DNA from: Bradyrhizobiaceae bacterium PARB1
GTDB lineage: Bacteria > Pseudomonadota > Alphaproteobacteria > Rhizobiales > Xanthobacteraceae
Reading direction: 5' to 3'
Length of the DNA stretch: 64,000 bases
NCBI GenBank assembly: GCA_002256345.1
Contig: NKIY01000007.1
Location: forward strand, 96,490 to 160,489
Each line of letters begins with the position of its first letter. Position 1 is the stretch's first letter. The position numbers and the translations under genes are program-made. Shown in pieces: positions 28,176 to 36,083 of the stretch. The notes below the pieces were generated by a model. The model had not been told where the DNA came from and searched no databases. It saw only the letters and a program-made list of their open reading frames with translations.

Positions 28176-29255
28176 CTAGGCTTCGACGAGCTTGGCATCG
28201 ACAAGCGCATCGATTGCGATCTCGATCATCCTATCTTCGAACAAGGCCAACTTTCGCTTGCCCGCAGCTTCGCCCCCTGTCCAAGACTTGAGCTGCGACT
28301 TCACGGCATCCACTGTCGGCTCGACACCATCGTGATGGATAAGCCAATCCACCGTTGCAATCAGCTCCATGCTTAGGGGCGACTCGAAGCCGTCGATAAG
28401 CTTGGTCGTTTCAGCCAGCGCTTCGCTGTAGGTCTTGGCGTCCGCCGTCGTCAAGAACGCAGCGACCTTGTCTCTCTTGGAATAGTCGAACCTGATCACA
28501 TCGAACGGCCCGGCATCACCAAGCCGCTTGTCGCAATGCAAATAACTTCCGTCGAGGCCATTCAATAGATGCTTGAGACGATCAGAATAAGGGCCGTATC
28601 TATTGGCACCGAACTGGAAGTCCATCGCGTTGTTCAAACCAAGCGCAATGACATAACGCTCCAGGAAGTAAGCGAGCTTCTGCACCTCCAGCAGCGTGCA
28701 TTCGATACCGAGAATGGAATATCGGTAGACCAACTCCGCAATCAGGGCTCGGGTCGCAGTCAGCTTCTCCACCCCTGCCCGCTTTGCGACATTCTGATAC
28801 TTGGCGGTCGGTTCGTAGATGATGACGCGCACATCTGCCAACCCTGTCAATTCTGCCTCGATGTGTTCGCGCACCTCCGGCCATTGTAGGCCGCCATTGC
28901 CTGCGCCGAGCGGTGGGAGCGCAATCGACCCAATGCCATGGGTTTCGACAACCTTCCGCAAATCGCGAAGGCCGCTCACAATCCATTCCATCTTGGATGG
29001 ATAACGCCAATGGCCTTTGGTCGGGAAATTGATGATCCATTTGGGGCCGAATAGTTCTTTGCGCTCGGTCACAAACATATGGCCGAGTTGCACCTCTTTG
29101 GCAGCACAGGCGGCTTCATACGCTTCGAAATTGGCCGGAAACGCCTCCTTGAACATCAAGGCGACGCCCTTACCCATCACGCCAACGGTATTGACCGTGT
29201 TGACCAGGGCCTCGGCTTCGGAATCGAGCAAGTTGCCGGTGGTGAATTCGATCAT
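28176..29255 (-). CDS. darG: DarG antitoxin: DNA ADP-ribosyl glycohydrolase (macrodomain)
   Basis: A 359-residue antitoxin of the DarTG system. Residues 1-155 are a macrodomain with the ribose-binding signature GNLLDSEAEALVNTVNTVG, then GVMGKGVALMFKEAFP and the ALPPLGAGNGGL loop. This domain removes ADP-ribose from thymidine bases in DNA. Residues from about 165 onward (YRYSILGIECTLLEVQKLAYF, FGANRYGPYSDRLKHLLNGL) match the DarG C-terminal domain that binds and neutralises DarT. The ATG at 29255 overlaps the darT stop as TGATG, indicating coupled translation; a longer start at 29267 is less likely. DarTG pairs act as toxin-antitoxin and phage-defence modules. Confidence 0.92.
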   Translation of the reverse strand: MIEFTTGNLLDSEAEALVNTVNTVGVMGKGVALMFKEAFPANFEAYEAACAAKEVQLGHMFVTERKELFGPKWIINFPTKGHWRYPSKMEWIVSGLRDLRKVVETHGIGSIALPPLGAGNGGLQWPEVREHIEAELTGLADVRVIIYEPTAKYQNVAKRAGVEKLTATRALIAELVYRYSILGIECTLLEVQKLAYFLERYVIALGLNNAMDFQFGANRYGPYSDRLKHLLNGLDGSYLHCDKRLGDAGPFDVIRFDYSKRDKVAAFLTTADAKTYSEALAETTKLIDGFESPLSMELIATVDWLIHHDGVEPTVDAVKSQLKSWTGGEAAGKRKLALFEDRMIEIAIDALVDAKLVEA

Positions 29256-29890
29256 CACAGATACCACTGCCTTCCGTTAACAACCTTCAACCCAACATTC
29301 TTGGCAATGCAGGCGGCAGATACTTCGTCTTTTACCGAATCGTCGTGACACATGATCGTTAGCAAAGCATTCGCGGGCATGTGTTTGTAAACAAGCGCTT
29401 CAGCCTGATATTTCTCGAACCGATCGACGTCGCTTTTGCTGAAGTCTCGTTCTTGAAGCGCCTTCCATGCGATTCGTCCCGGTAGATCCGCAAGGTCGTT
29501 CGAAAATTGCGCAGTCCGGAGATAGGCATGTCGATCGCTGAAGACGAAGGGAATGCCCATCTTTTTCAAGGAAGGAAGCGAGGTCACAAGAATTAGGATA
29601 TCTTTCATGTCCTGCTTCGGGACGCCGTAACCTGTCTTGATATTGTAGAGCATGGGCGAATAGGGCGTAAAATAGAACGGGATATAGTCGGACAGCGTCC
29701 CGCCGGGCGGGCAAGGAATTGCGCGACCTGTACGCTTGACGATCAGTTCTTGATTGCCAATCTCCGCATAGGTTTTCGGCTGAGCGCTGCTTTGGCAAAC
29801 GCAGCCATGATCGAGAAGACGAGCGAGATTTTGCCGATGCGTAATCCGGAAAACCGCCGCCTTCTCGGGTGTGAGAGCCTTTGGGGACAT
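29255..29890 (-). CDS. darT: DarT toxin: DNA thymidine ADP-ribosyltransferase (DUF4433)
   Basis: A 211-residue toxin that transfers ADP-ribose from NAD+ onto thymidine in single-stranded DNA, blocking replication. Seen here are the N-terminal NAD-pocket motif FRITHRQNLARLLDHG (14-29), the YIPFYFTPYSPMLYNI block (69-84) and the catalytic-glutamate region YQAEALVYKHMP, with Glu164 in the position expected for DarT. Length is normal for the family and no key residue appears lost. The toxin gene precedes its antitoxin, with a one-base overlap. Base composition is less GC-rich than the flanking core genes, consistent with horizontal gain. Confidence 0.92.
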   Translation of the reverse strand: MSPKALTPEKAAVFRITHRQNLARLLDHGCVCQSSAQPKTYAEIGNQELIVKRTGRAIPCPPGGTLSDYIPFYFTPYSPMLYNIKTGYGVPKQDMKDILILVTSLPSLKKMGIPFVFSDRHAYLRTAQFSNDLADLPGRIAWKALQERDFSKSDVDRFEKYQAEALVYKHMPANALLTIMCHDDSVKDEVSAACIAKNVGLKVVNGRQWYL

Positions 29891-30440
29891 TCGGCAACCA
29901 TAGGGAAAAACCCAAATCCGTGGAAAGTTTCGCCGGCTTTTCCCCTGCTAACAGCGGAAAAGGCCTAGGCTCAAGAAAGAACAAAATAAGAACATCCTTG
30001 AAAAGTGCAAGCGATTTTCCGCAGCGCACCAACGACGTCCCGCAGGTGACAACATCCCCGCTCGTGTCCGCTCGCCGCCGCCCATTGACGCTCAGCCGAC
30101 AATCACTCATACAAACTGGCACATGCTCTATGGCACACGCCGCGCACCGCAAAGCCGGATGTTCGATAGATTTCAATAGGATGCGAGCTTTTTGGCGGAG
30201 ACTCCCTCCGGCTCCGCCAATAACGCCGATTACCCTCTATGACGCGATATTGCTGCCGATCATCGCACGCCACCATACGGTGCAGCGAAACACCGCTTCC
30301 ACGCTATTGTCCGATACTTCCACGCTCCAATGCCGGCAGCGCGGCAGCTTTCGACCCCGCAACAGCCGTCCCTATACGCGCGGACTTTGCTACAGAGCAG
30401 ACTCAAGCAGCCCCCCTTAGAAAACCAGGTCCTAGGAAAT
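29891..30440. other. 550-bp gene-free stretch between DarT and the ADP-ribosyltransferase
   Basis: This should hold the darTG promoter (29891-30000, AT-richer). No gene with family resemblance is seen on either strand. It contains a 9-bp inverted repeat at 30192-30220 whose right half looks like a tRNA or tmRNA 3' end. Confidence 0.4.
30192..30220 (+). repeat. Inverted repeat resembling a tRNA/tmRNA 3' end (possible island attachment remnant)
   Basis: The arms TTGGCGGAG and CTCCGCCAA are perfect over 9 bp. The plus strand also reads CTCCCTCCGGCTCCGCCA, like the T-stem, acceptor strand and CCA of a tRNA or tmRNA gene. No complete RNA gene is present, so a left-over attachment site is possible. 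The evidence is resemblance only. Confidence 0.25.
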
Positions 30441-31019
30441 TCAGGGCCACGTTTCTACTTCGAGAACTGCCCGGCAGAGGCTTTCGACCTTTGTGGATTT
30501 AAGGAACGGGCTTACCGTTTCGGGTTTCACCTGTGCCACGCGCCACAGGATCCCACGCGGCAGAAGGAGTTCTTGTTCCGAGCCACCTGCACCTGTGAGG
30601 GTTTCTAGATTGTACGCGGGAACGCCAGTTCGCAGATGAAGCTCCAGGATCGCTGCGTGTGGACCGAGCTTTAAGAACTGTTCCAGCGGGTCTTCAGATA
30701 AGGCCGTTGACCAAAATTCAAGGCTGCGGAAACGCTTCCCTACCTCGTGGAGAGGAAGCGTTTTACGAAAACCCGTTCCACGATAAACCGTAAGGCTATT
30801 GGTCAGCACCGGACAGCGGCGAAACACACTATCTAGGCTTTCAGCCACTTCTCTCAGAGAGGTCGAAAGCTCGTGCACGAATATGCCATTGCGCAGCTCT
30901 CGATTGAGCTCAAAGCATTTGGACATCCCGTCTTCGTCTTCCTCAGCCGTCTTGTACTTGCTGAGTGCGGATAGCTCCTGAGAGGACAGATCCGTGACTC
31001 TTAATGTATCTAGATCCAT
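30441..31019 (-). CDS. Small R-S-E mono-ADP-ribosyltransferase (probable toxin or defence effector)
   Basis: A 192-residue protein with the three signature motifs of the arginine-class ADP-ribosyltransferase fold. These are an Arg in TVYRGTGFRK (Arg80), the STS-type motif EFWSTAL (Ser104-Thr105), and an ExE pair in GSEQELLLPRG (Glu148 and Glu150) followed by the usual hydrophobic strand ILWRVAQV. ExE rather than QxE suggests transfer to an arginine-type acceptor. The ATG at 31019 follows GAGGTGA; a GTG at 31031 is an alternative. There is no signal peptide and no obvious delivery domain, so it probably acts inside the producing cell, as toxin or anti-phage effector, or travels via an unseen system. 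No partner antitoxin is adjacent. It stands about 550 bp from darT, and both are ADP-ribosyltransferases. Confidence 0.8.
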   Translation of the reverse strand: MDLDTLRVTDLSSQELSALSKYKTAEEDEDGMSKCFELNRELRNGIFVHELSTSLREVAESLDSVFRRCPVLTNSLTVYRGTGFRKTLPLHEVGKRFRSLEFWSTALSEDPLEQFLKLGPHAAILELHLRTGVPAYNLETLTGAGGSEQELLLPRGILWRVAQVKPETVSPFLKSTKVESLCRAVLEVETWP

Positions 31020-31420
31020 CCTATTCTTCACCTCGCCAAACTAAGATGTATGGTTTGCGCATCTGACAATATGCCGCGTCAAACGTCCGAAATGGCCGCC
31101 GTTTGCCACCCAAAAGCCGCCGAAACCAGCCGATAGCCGCGCAACACGGAGTATTCGCATAATCATCAAAGGGTTATGACGATCTCGTAGTTCTCATCTT
31201 CGTCGGTGTCGGTCACTGCCCGCCATCGTGGCCTGGAAGTTCGCCGCCGCGGATGATTTACCGCCATTGCACTCTATAGCTGGCTATTGCCGCCCATCAC
31301 CGCTGTCCCGGCAAGCGGCATCGCGAACTGCCGACTCTGCGCCAGGCCTCGGAAGTTTCGCGAATGCTGACAAACGCGGTCAGCAGGAGTTTGGCAACGG
31401 TCGTCTTGAGACCTTAACGG
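31020..31420. other. 400-bp intergenic region upstream of the ADP-ribosyltransferase
   Basis: It contains the probable promoter of the transferase near 31030-31080. No supported gene, RNA or repeat was found in the rest. The open plus-strand frame 31228-31602 has no domain and overlaps the next gene. Confidence 0.4.
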
Positions 31421-32005
31421 TCATTCGGGCAAGACCACTGTACTTTTGTACATCGTCGTCGCGCTGGCGAAACCGAACACTGCCCCAAGCGGCCCGGTTG
31501 AAAGTACCGAGCGCGCTTCGTAGCCCTGCCGCTCATATAGCGCACGGGCACGAGGATTCGTGTCGATCACATCGAGGCGAATCTGCTTCAGACCAAGGTT
31601 GACCGCATGCTGCTCAATCGCAGCCAGAAGCGCGGTACCAACACCCATGCCTCGCGCGGCCGGCCTCACAACAATCCCGTCCATCAGCAGTGTCCGGTCA
31701 TCGCAACGCCGCTCCAGCGTACCGACAAGAAGACCTCTTATCGTTGCACTGAAGGTGCCGTAGACTCTGGCCAGATCGGCAAAGGTCCCGCCGACGAAGG
31801 CGCCTGATGGTGTCTTGAACCCAGCGACGCCGAGAAAATCACCTCGCAAGGACACTGCGCTGATCGCATGATCTGGATCGAGAGCCCGCCGGATAAAAGC
31901 GACAGCTTTGTGAGACGGTCCAAGCGGAAAGCGCAGTTTGCGCGAAAAGGCATGCCAGTACGCAGCGGCTGCCGGATCAAGATGCTCCGGCAACAACCCG
32001 TTCAT
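31421..32005 (-). CDS. GNAT-family N-acetyltransferase
   Basis: A 194-residue single-domain acetyl-CoA-dependent acetyltransferase. The acetyl-CoA binding motif A is clear at DGIVVRPAARGMGVGTALLAAIEQHA, read in two parts, and is followed by IRLDVIDTNPRARALYERQGY, the motif B region typical of GNAT enzymes. The start at MNGLLPEHLDP (32005) is preferred because related proteins begin near this point. The frame extends to 32209, but the extra residues do not look like the family. The substrate cannot be predicted. It lies in the same direction as the lysR gene upstream. Confidence 0.8.
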   Translation of the reverse strand: MNGLLPEHLDPAAAAYWHAFSRKLRFPLGPSHKAVAFIRRALDPDHAISAVSLRGDFLGVAGFKTPSGAFVGGTFADLARVYGTFSATIRGLLVGTLERRCDDRTLLMDGIVVRPAARGMGVGTALLAAIEQHAVNLGLKQIRLDVIDTNPRARALYERQGYEARSVLSTGPLGAVFGFASATTMYKSTVVLPE

Positions 32006-32245
32006 AACGGTGAAAGACGGCTCATTATTGGCCACGTCTATCAAAGCCCTCCGAGAGATTTCTGCTATGTCGTGCGGTGACGGTGCAAGTACAAGCCGCC
32101 GCCAGCTGAAATCTCGACCTGCCGACGGCCGCAAGATCACGCCAAGCAGACCATCTGTCGCGCGACTCCAGACCCGATCATTGGGCAGGCGCTTCGCCGT
32201 ACATCGCATAGTCCGCGCCTTGCTGACGACGCCGGCGAAAATCGA

Positions 32246-33184
32246 TCATCGCAGAACCGCGGCCTTCAACAACTCTTCCAGCCAATCCGCAAACACCTGC
32301 ACCCGCCGGGCGAGGTGCTGGCGGTGCGGGTATAGCAGCGTCATCGGCAGCGGTTCGGCGCGATAGGCTGGCATCACTTCCACCAGCTCGCCCCGCTCGA
32401 GATGATGACGCACGTCATAGGCTGGAATCTGGATCAGCCCCAGCCCGGCGAGACAGCAGGCAATGTAGGCTTCGGCACTGTTGACAGTGACGCGCCCGCG
32501 CATCGACAAGGCATGGAGTTCGCCATCGCCCAGCCATTCCCACGGCTCCACGCGGCCCGTCGATGGCGAAGCGTAGTTCACCGCTCGATGGTTCGCGAGG
32601 TCGCCCGGCGTCTCCGGCACGCCGTGTCGGGCAAGATAGCCGGGGCTGGCGACATTGATGAGCGGGAGCTTGCCGATCGGTCGCGCGATCAGGCCGGAGT
32701 CGCTCAGGGGACCGACGCGCAACACGCAGTCGATGCTGTCCTCGATCAGGTTCACCGCCCTGTCAGTGACACCGAGACTGACGTCGATATCGGGATAGGC
32801 GTCGAGAAAATCGGGCAGCGCCGGAGCGAGGATCAGCCGGCCGATACGCCCGGGAACGTCGATGCGTAGCGTGCCCGACGGTTTCGCGCCGCTTTGCCGA
32901 AACAGTCCCTCGGCTTCCTCGACATCGGCGATGACCCTGAGACAGCGCTCGTAGAATGCCGCGCCGTCCCGCGTCGGCGCGACCTTGCGCGTCGTGCGGT
33001 GCAGGAGCCGCGCACCGACACGATCCTCCAGTTCTGCGACGGCCGATGAGACCGACGAGCGCGGCATCCCCAGCATATCGGCGGCCCGAGTAAAGCTCGT
33101 GCATTCGACGACACGTGTGAAGATGCGGAAGAGATCGATGCGGTCCAAGCGCGCCCCGGGAGTATTGTTCGGCCAACCTGACAT
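32246..33184 (-). CDS. LysR-family transcriptional regulator
   Basis: A 312-residue LTTR. The winged helix-turn-helix lies at about 13-75 (RIDLFRIFTRVVECTSFTRAAD in part, MPRSSVSSAVAELEDRVGARLLHR in part). The effector-binding domain covers about 95-305 (GTLRIDVPGRIGRLILAPALPDF). It is transcribed divergently from the SDR gene at 33288, the classic LysR-target arrangement, so it probably controls that gene. A 7-bp palindrome, CTGACAT-ATG-ATGTCAG, overlaps the annotated ATG. This raises the possibility that translation really starts at the TTG at 33148 (LDRIDLF...), where many family members begin. Confidence 0.9.
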   Translation of the reverse strand: MSGWPNNTPGARLDRIDLFRIFTRVVECTSFTRAADMLGMPRSSVSSAVAELEDRVGARLLHRTTRKVAPTRDGAAFYERCLRVIADVEEAEGLFRQSGAKPSGTLRIDVPGRIGRLILAPALPDFLDAYPDIDVSLGVTDRAVNLIEDSIDCVLRVGPLSDSGLIARPIGKLPLINVASPGYLARHGVPETPGDLANHRAVNYASPSTGRVEPWEWLGDGELHALSMRGRVTVNSAEAYIACCLAGLGLIQIPAYDVRHHLERGELVEVMPAYRAEPLPMTLLYPHRQHLARRVQVFADWLEELLKAAVLR

Positions 33185-33194
33185 ATGATGTCAG
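33178..33194. promoter_or_regulatory. Palindromic LysR-box candidate between the LysR and SDR genes
   Basis: CTGACAT-ATG-ATGTCAG is a perfect dyad and contains a T-N11-A core. It sits at the start of the LysR gene in the 103-bp divergent intergenic region, where an autoregulatory LTTR site is expected. Confidence 0.5.
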
Positions 33195-33287
33195 AATGAT
33201 CGCCTTTATCGGAACAATCCAGACCGTAAGTTGTGCCTCAACGAGGACGGCGCGGTGCCTTGGCCTCGTTCCCAAAGGGCTCCTTCC

Positions 33288-34061
33288 ATGACCGATCATT
33301 GCATCAAGGGTAAAACCGTCATCATCGCTGGCGGCGGCAAGAATCTCGGCGGCCTGATCGCACGCGACTTTGCCGCGCAAGGCGCAAAGGCGATCGCCAT
33401 TCACTACAACAGCGCGGCCTCGAAGGCCGAAGCGGATGCAACGGTGGCCGCTGTGAAGGCAGCCGGCGCCGAGGCCGCCGCCTTCCAGGCAGATCTCACC
33501 ACCGCCAATGCGGTCGACAAGCTGTTTGCCGATGCGGTCGCCACCTTCGGCAAACCGGACATCGCCATCAACACCGTCGGCAAAGTGCTCAAGAAGCCGA
33601 TCCTCAACATCTCCGAAGCTGAGTATGACGAGATGAGCGCGGTGAACGCCAAGTCTGCGTTCTTCTTCATCAAGGAGGCGGGCAAGCATCTCAACGACAA
33701 CGGCAAGATCTGCACGCTCGTCACCTCCCTGCTCGGCGCCTTCACGCCCTTCTATGCGAGCTATGCCGGCACGAAGGCGCCCGTGGAGCATTTCACACGC
33801 GCTGCATCGAAGGAATTCGGCGATCGCGGCATCTCGGTGACAGCGATCGGACCGGGCCCGATGGACACGCCGTTCTTCTACGGCCAGGAGAGCGCCGATG
33901 CGCAGGCCTATCACAAGACGGCCGCAGCGCTGTCGAAGTTCTCGAAGACCGGCCTCACCGACATCGAGGACATCGTCCCCTATATCCGCTTCCTCGTCTC
34001 CGACGGCTGGTGGATGACCGGCCAGACCATTCTCGTGAATGGCGGCTACACCACAAAGTGA
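33288..34061 (+). CDS. SDR-family NAD(P)-dependent oxidoreductase
   Basis: A 257-residue short-chain dehydrogenase/reductase. The Rossmann nucleotide-binding loop near the N-terminus reads IIAGGGKNLGGLIA, a variant of TGxxxGxG. The catalytic YxxxK is seen as YAGTK preceded by the Ser-rich TSLLGAFTPFYAS. The C-terminal PGPMDTPFF block is typical of classical SDRs. The start at 33288 follows GGGCTCC; an upstream in-frame start at 33231 adds residues without family resemblance. It is divergent from the LysR regulator, which is its likely controller. The substrate is unknown. Confidence 0.9.
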   Translation: MTDHCIKGKTVIIAGGGKNLGGLIARDFAAQGAKAIAIHYNSAASKAEADATVAAVKAAGAEAAAFQADLTTANAVDKLFADAVATFGKPDIAINTVGKVLKKPILNISEAEYDEMSAVNAKSAFFFIKEAGKHLNDNGKICTLVTSLLGAFTPFYASYAGTKAPVEHFTRAASKEFGDRGISVTAIGPGPMDTPFFYGQESADAQAYHKTAAALSKFSKTGLTDIEDIVPYIRFLVSDGWWMTGQTILVNGGYTTK

Positions 34062-34134
34062 GCGGCATCGCCGGCCGCCTTCCGGCGGCTGGCTTCTCTA
34101 CTTCAGTGGCGCACCGCGTTGCAGCCTCCTGCTG

Positions 34135-34425
34135 TCACCAGGTCTGGTCGTGAGAATTGTCGCCGACGCCATAACCATAGGGCTGCGGCGATGGCACACC
34201 GATACCCATCTCATCGCCGACATAGGCGCCATAGGCATCACGCACCGTGCTGCGACGGGCATGATGATGCCGATGGGGGGTGCTCATATCCATGGACTCC
34301 ATAGACATGCGGTCGGCGCCCATCGGCGCGACGGAATCCGCACGTGCCGGTTCGATGGCGACAAAAGTGGCAGATACCAAGAGGGCAAGTGCGCCAACGC
34401 GCAATGAAAGAGGCTTGATCGACAT
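34135..34425 (-). CDS. Small secreted His/Met-rich protein of unknown function
   Basis: A 96-residue protein with a strong signal peptide (MSIKPLSLRVGALALLVSATFVA read in two parts, cleaved near ARA). A short mature part rich in Met and His follows (MSMESMDMSTPHRHHHARR), then a Gly/Tyr-rich tail. AAGGAGAACACC precedes the start at 34425. The Met/His cluster could bind copper or another metal in the periplasm; that is inference. No named family was recognised. Confidence 0.65.
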   Translation of the reverse strand: MSIKPLSLRVGALALLVSATFVAIEPARADSVAPMGADRMSMESMDMSTPHRHHHARRSTVRDAYGAYVGDEMGIGVPSPQPYGYGVGDNSHDQTW

Positions 34426-34679
34426 GGTGTTCTCCTTGTCTTGCGGAAGCTGATTGGTCTCCGCACCGAAGTGGCGCGGAAGAAATCGGGAGGCCAACAC
34501 AGGTTACAAGCGAAGCCAGCGTCACAAGCCCGTGACGCAATGCGGCACGACAACGGTCTGTCGGCTCGTCATCACGGCCCCGTGGGCGAATTGCGGAGAA
34601 AATGTGGAGACCATATCGAACCGGATGTCTCCAGGTTGCGACGACCGGATGTGAACATCACGCAAGGGGCGAGGACGTT

Positions 34680-34952
34680 ATGCCGGCACAAACCAACAGG
34701 ACTATCGGACGGATCGCTCTGCTCGCCACGCTCGTGGTGACGGCGACGACCACCCTCGCCTCGGCGCAGACCTATAGTGCCGAACAACGGCGGCAATGTA
34801 CCGGCGATGCGTTCCGGCTGTGCAGCTCGGCAATCCCGAATGTGGAAGACGTCACGGCCTGCATGCGCAAGCAGAAGGCCCATCTGAGCATCAGCTGCAA
34901 GGCGGTGTTCGACAAGCCGGTGGTCACCGCCGTGAGCAATAACGAAGACTAG
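34680..34952 (+). CDS. Small secreted cysteine-containing protein
   Basis: A 90-residue protein. The signal peptide (about 1-29, ending TLASAQ) is followed by a compact Cys motif: QCTGDAFRLC, then VTACMRKQKAHLS and CKAVF. The spacing of four cysteines resembles a cysteine-rich repeat unit common in small exported proteins of Bradyrhizobium relatives. The start at 34680 places the signal peptide correctly. It converges with the Sel1-like gene and their stop codons overlap. Function unknown. Confidence 0.65.
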   Translation: MPAQTNRTIGRIALLATLVVTATTTLASAQTYSAEQRRQCTGDAFRLCSSAIPNVEDVTACMRKQKAHLSISCKAVFDKPVVTAVSNNED

Positions 34953-35218
34953 TTGATCGACGACAGCCAGGCGCGGGCATCGCGCTGCGCGGAGGCGATC
35001 TCCACATCCGACATCATGTCGGCGACTTCACGGCGCATCGGGATCGCATCGACCCGGCCTTTCAGCGCCGCCAGATTGAACCACTTATGTGCGGCGACGA
35101 GATCGACGATCCCGGCACGCCCGCTCGACCAATACATGCCGCGCTCGAACAGCACGTCCTGAATCGCAGTCTCGGTGACCGGCACCGCCGCCCCGAAATC
35201 GATCTGCCCCTGAAACAT
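34949..35218 (-). CDS. Small Sel1-repeat-like protein
   Basis: An 89-residue cytoplasmic protein with a single repeat resembling Sel1/TPR units: FERGMYWSSGRAGIVDLVAAHKWFNLAAL read in two parts, then RREVADMMSDVEIASAQRDARAWL. AAAAAAGGAATG lies before the ATG at 35218; upstream in-frame starts are rejected. Similar short proteins occur in Bradyrhizobiaceae. The Sel1 fold suggests a protein-protein contact role, but nothing in the neighbourhood names a partner. Confidence 0.6.
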   Translation of the reverse strand: MFQGQIDFGAAVPVTETAIQDVLFERGMYWSSGRAGIVDLVAAHKWFNLAALKGRVDAIPMRREVADMMSDVEIASAQRDARAWLSSIN

Positions 35219-35407
35219 CGCGCATTCCTTTTTTATGTTTGCCGCCCCGACCGAGCGCGGCTCCTGTCCGTGTCTGACTGCTTCCCAACCACCGGTTATG
35301 TCCGGCGTGTTGAGAGGGAGAATGCCGATCAAATTTGAATGGCAGTTTAAGCATCGCGATGAACGGTTTCTGAATACGGCTGCCATGAAGGCTCCGTTTC
35401 GCGGCCG

Positions 35408-35432
35408 AAAACCCAGCATTCATGCGGGTTTT
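35408..35432. terminator. Terminator-like hairpin
   Basis: AAAACCC (35408-35414) pairs with GGGTTTT (35426-35432), with an inner GCA/TGC stem. A/T runs lie on both sides, so it could work in either direction. No gene ends immediately before it, so its role is uncertain. Confidence 0.35.
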
Positions 35433-35510
35433 CTGCATTTTCGCGGATTTCGGTTTACCTTGCCGGTTGGCGATGCCGTAACCATCGCAGAGACAGAGGC
35501 AATTCCCGCA

Positions 35511-35629
35511 GCCCGGATGGAGCGCAGTGTAATCGGGGGCCGGCGGATGTGCGGACGCTCTGGTTCCGGATTGCGCAGAGTTTATCACCGGGCGTGCGCG
35601 TCGCGCGACCCGTTGGCTCCATCCGGGCT
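35511..35629. repeat. Intergenic palindromic element, family 1
   Basis: The outer arms AGCCCGGATGGAGC (35511-35524) and GCTCCATCCGGGCT (35616-35629) are perfect complements. The left arm and following GCAGTGTAATC match the element at 57211-57297, so it is a dispersed repeat. Confidence 0.7.
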
Positions 35630-35916
35630 ACGAAGAGCCGACTATCAAAATGAAAAACATCATCGCCGGGGATCGACCGCACCGGCGGAACAAGACGAGG
35701 GCGTCGGCAACACGTCAGGATCATATCTGCCGGCATCATGCCGGAGATTGCGGATTAACGATCCGCCCTTCGAGGAACGCCGGTCACTGCATGACCGGCA
35801 TCTCTGCCCGACCGCTGCGCTGAGGCCGAAGCCTTTCGCGGTGACGGTCAAGCCTTTCGACCTGATGTCTCGCCGACACCCTCTTTCGTCGACCAGAGCT
35901 ATCGCTCTCGTGACGG

Positions 35917-35936
35917 CGCCGGCATTGCTGCCGGCG
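35917..35936. terminator. Hairpin downstream of the histone-like gene
   Basis: CGCCGGCA-TTGC-TGCCGGCG forms a perfect 8-bp stem with a tetraloop 19 bp after the stop at 35955. There is no U-tract, so it may only stabilise the 3' end of the mRNA. Confidence 0.35.
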
Positions 35937-35954
35937 TATTCCGAGAAGAAGAAG

Positions 35955-36083
35955 TTACTTCTTCTTGGCGGCCTTCTTCGCGACCTTCTTGGTCTTCTTG
36001 GCGGTCTTCTTGACTGCGGTCTTCGCAGCCTTCTTCACGGTCTTCTTCGCCTTGGCGACTTTCTTCACTGCCTTCTTAGCCAT
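35955..36083 (-). CDS. 42-residue histone-H1-like Lys/Ala-rich protein
   Basis: A very short gene made almost entirely of Lys, Ala, Val and Thr in AKK/VKK/AAK units (MAKKAVKKVAKAKKTVKK at the start, KKK at the end). The ATG at 36083 follows GGAGGGCAAC, a good ribosome-binding site. The composition is that of the C-terminal tails of histone H1 and of bacterial H1-like proteins (HctB/AlgP type), which bind DNA non-specifically. The same kind of tail is present at the end of topA in this window. A role in nucleoid organisation is inferred. The strong start signals argue against a chance frame. Confidence 0.7.
   Translation of the reverse strand: MAKKAVKKVAKAKKTVKKAAKTAVKKTAKKTKKVAKKAAKKK

Larger units (their letters stand above)
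35219..35954. other. 736-bp intergenic region with palindromic repeat and hairpins
   Basis: No supported gene. It holds a terminator-like hairpin (35408-35432), a bradyrhizobial-type palindromic element (35511-35629) and a perfect 8-bp hairpin CGCCGGCA/TGCCGGCG (35917-35936) just after the histone-like gene. Confidence 0.5.

Noticed and set aside
31228-31602. Plus-strand open frame upstream of the GNAT gene
   Set aside because: It overlaps the real gene on the other strand and has no recognisable motif.
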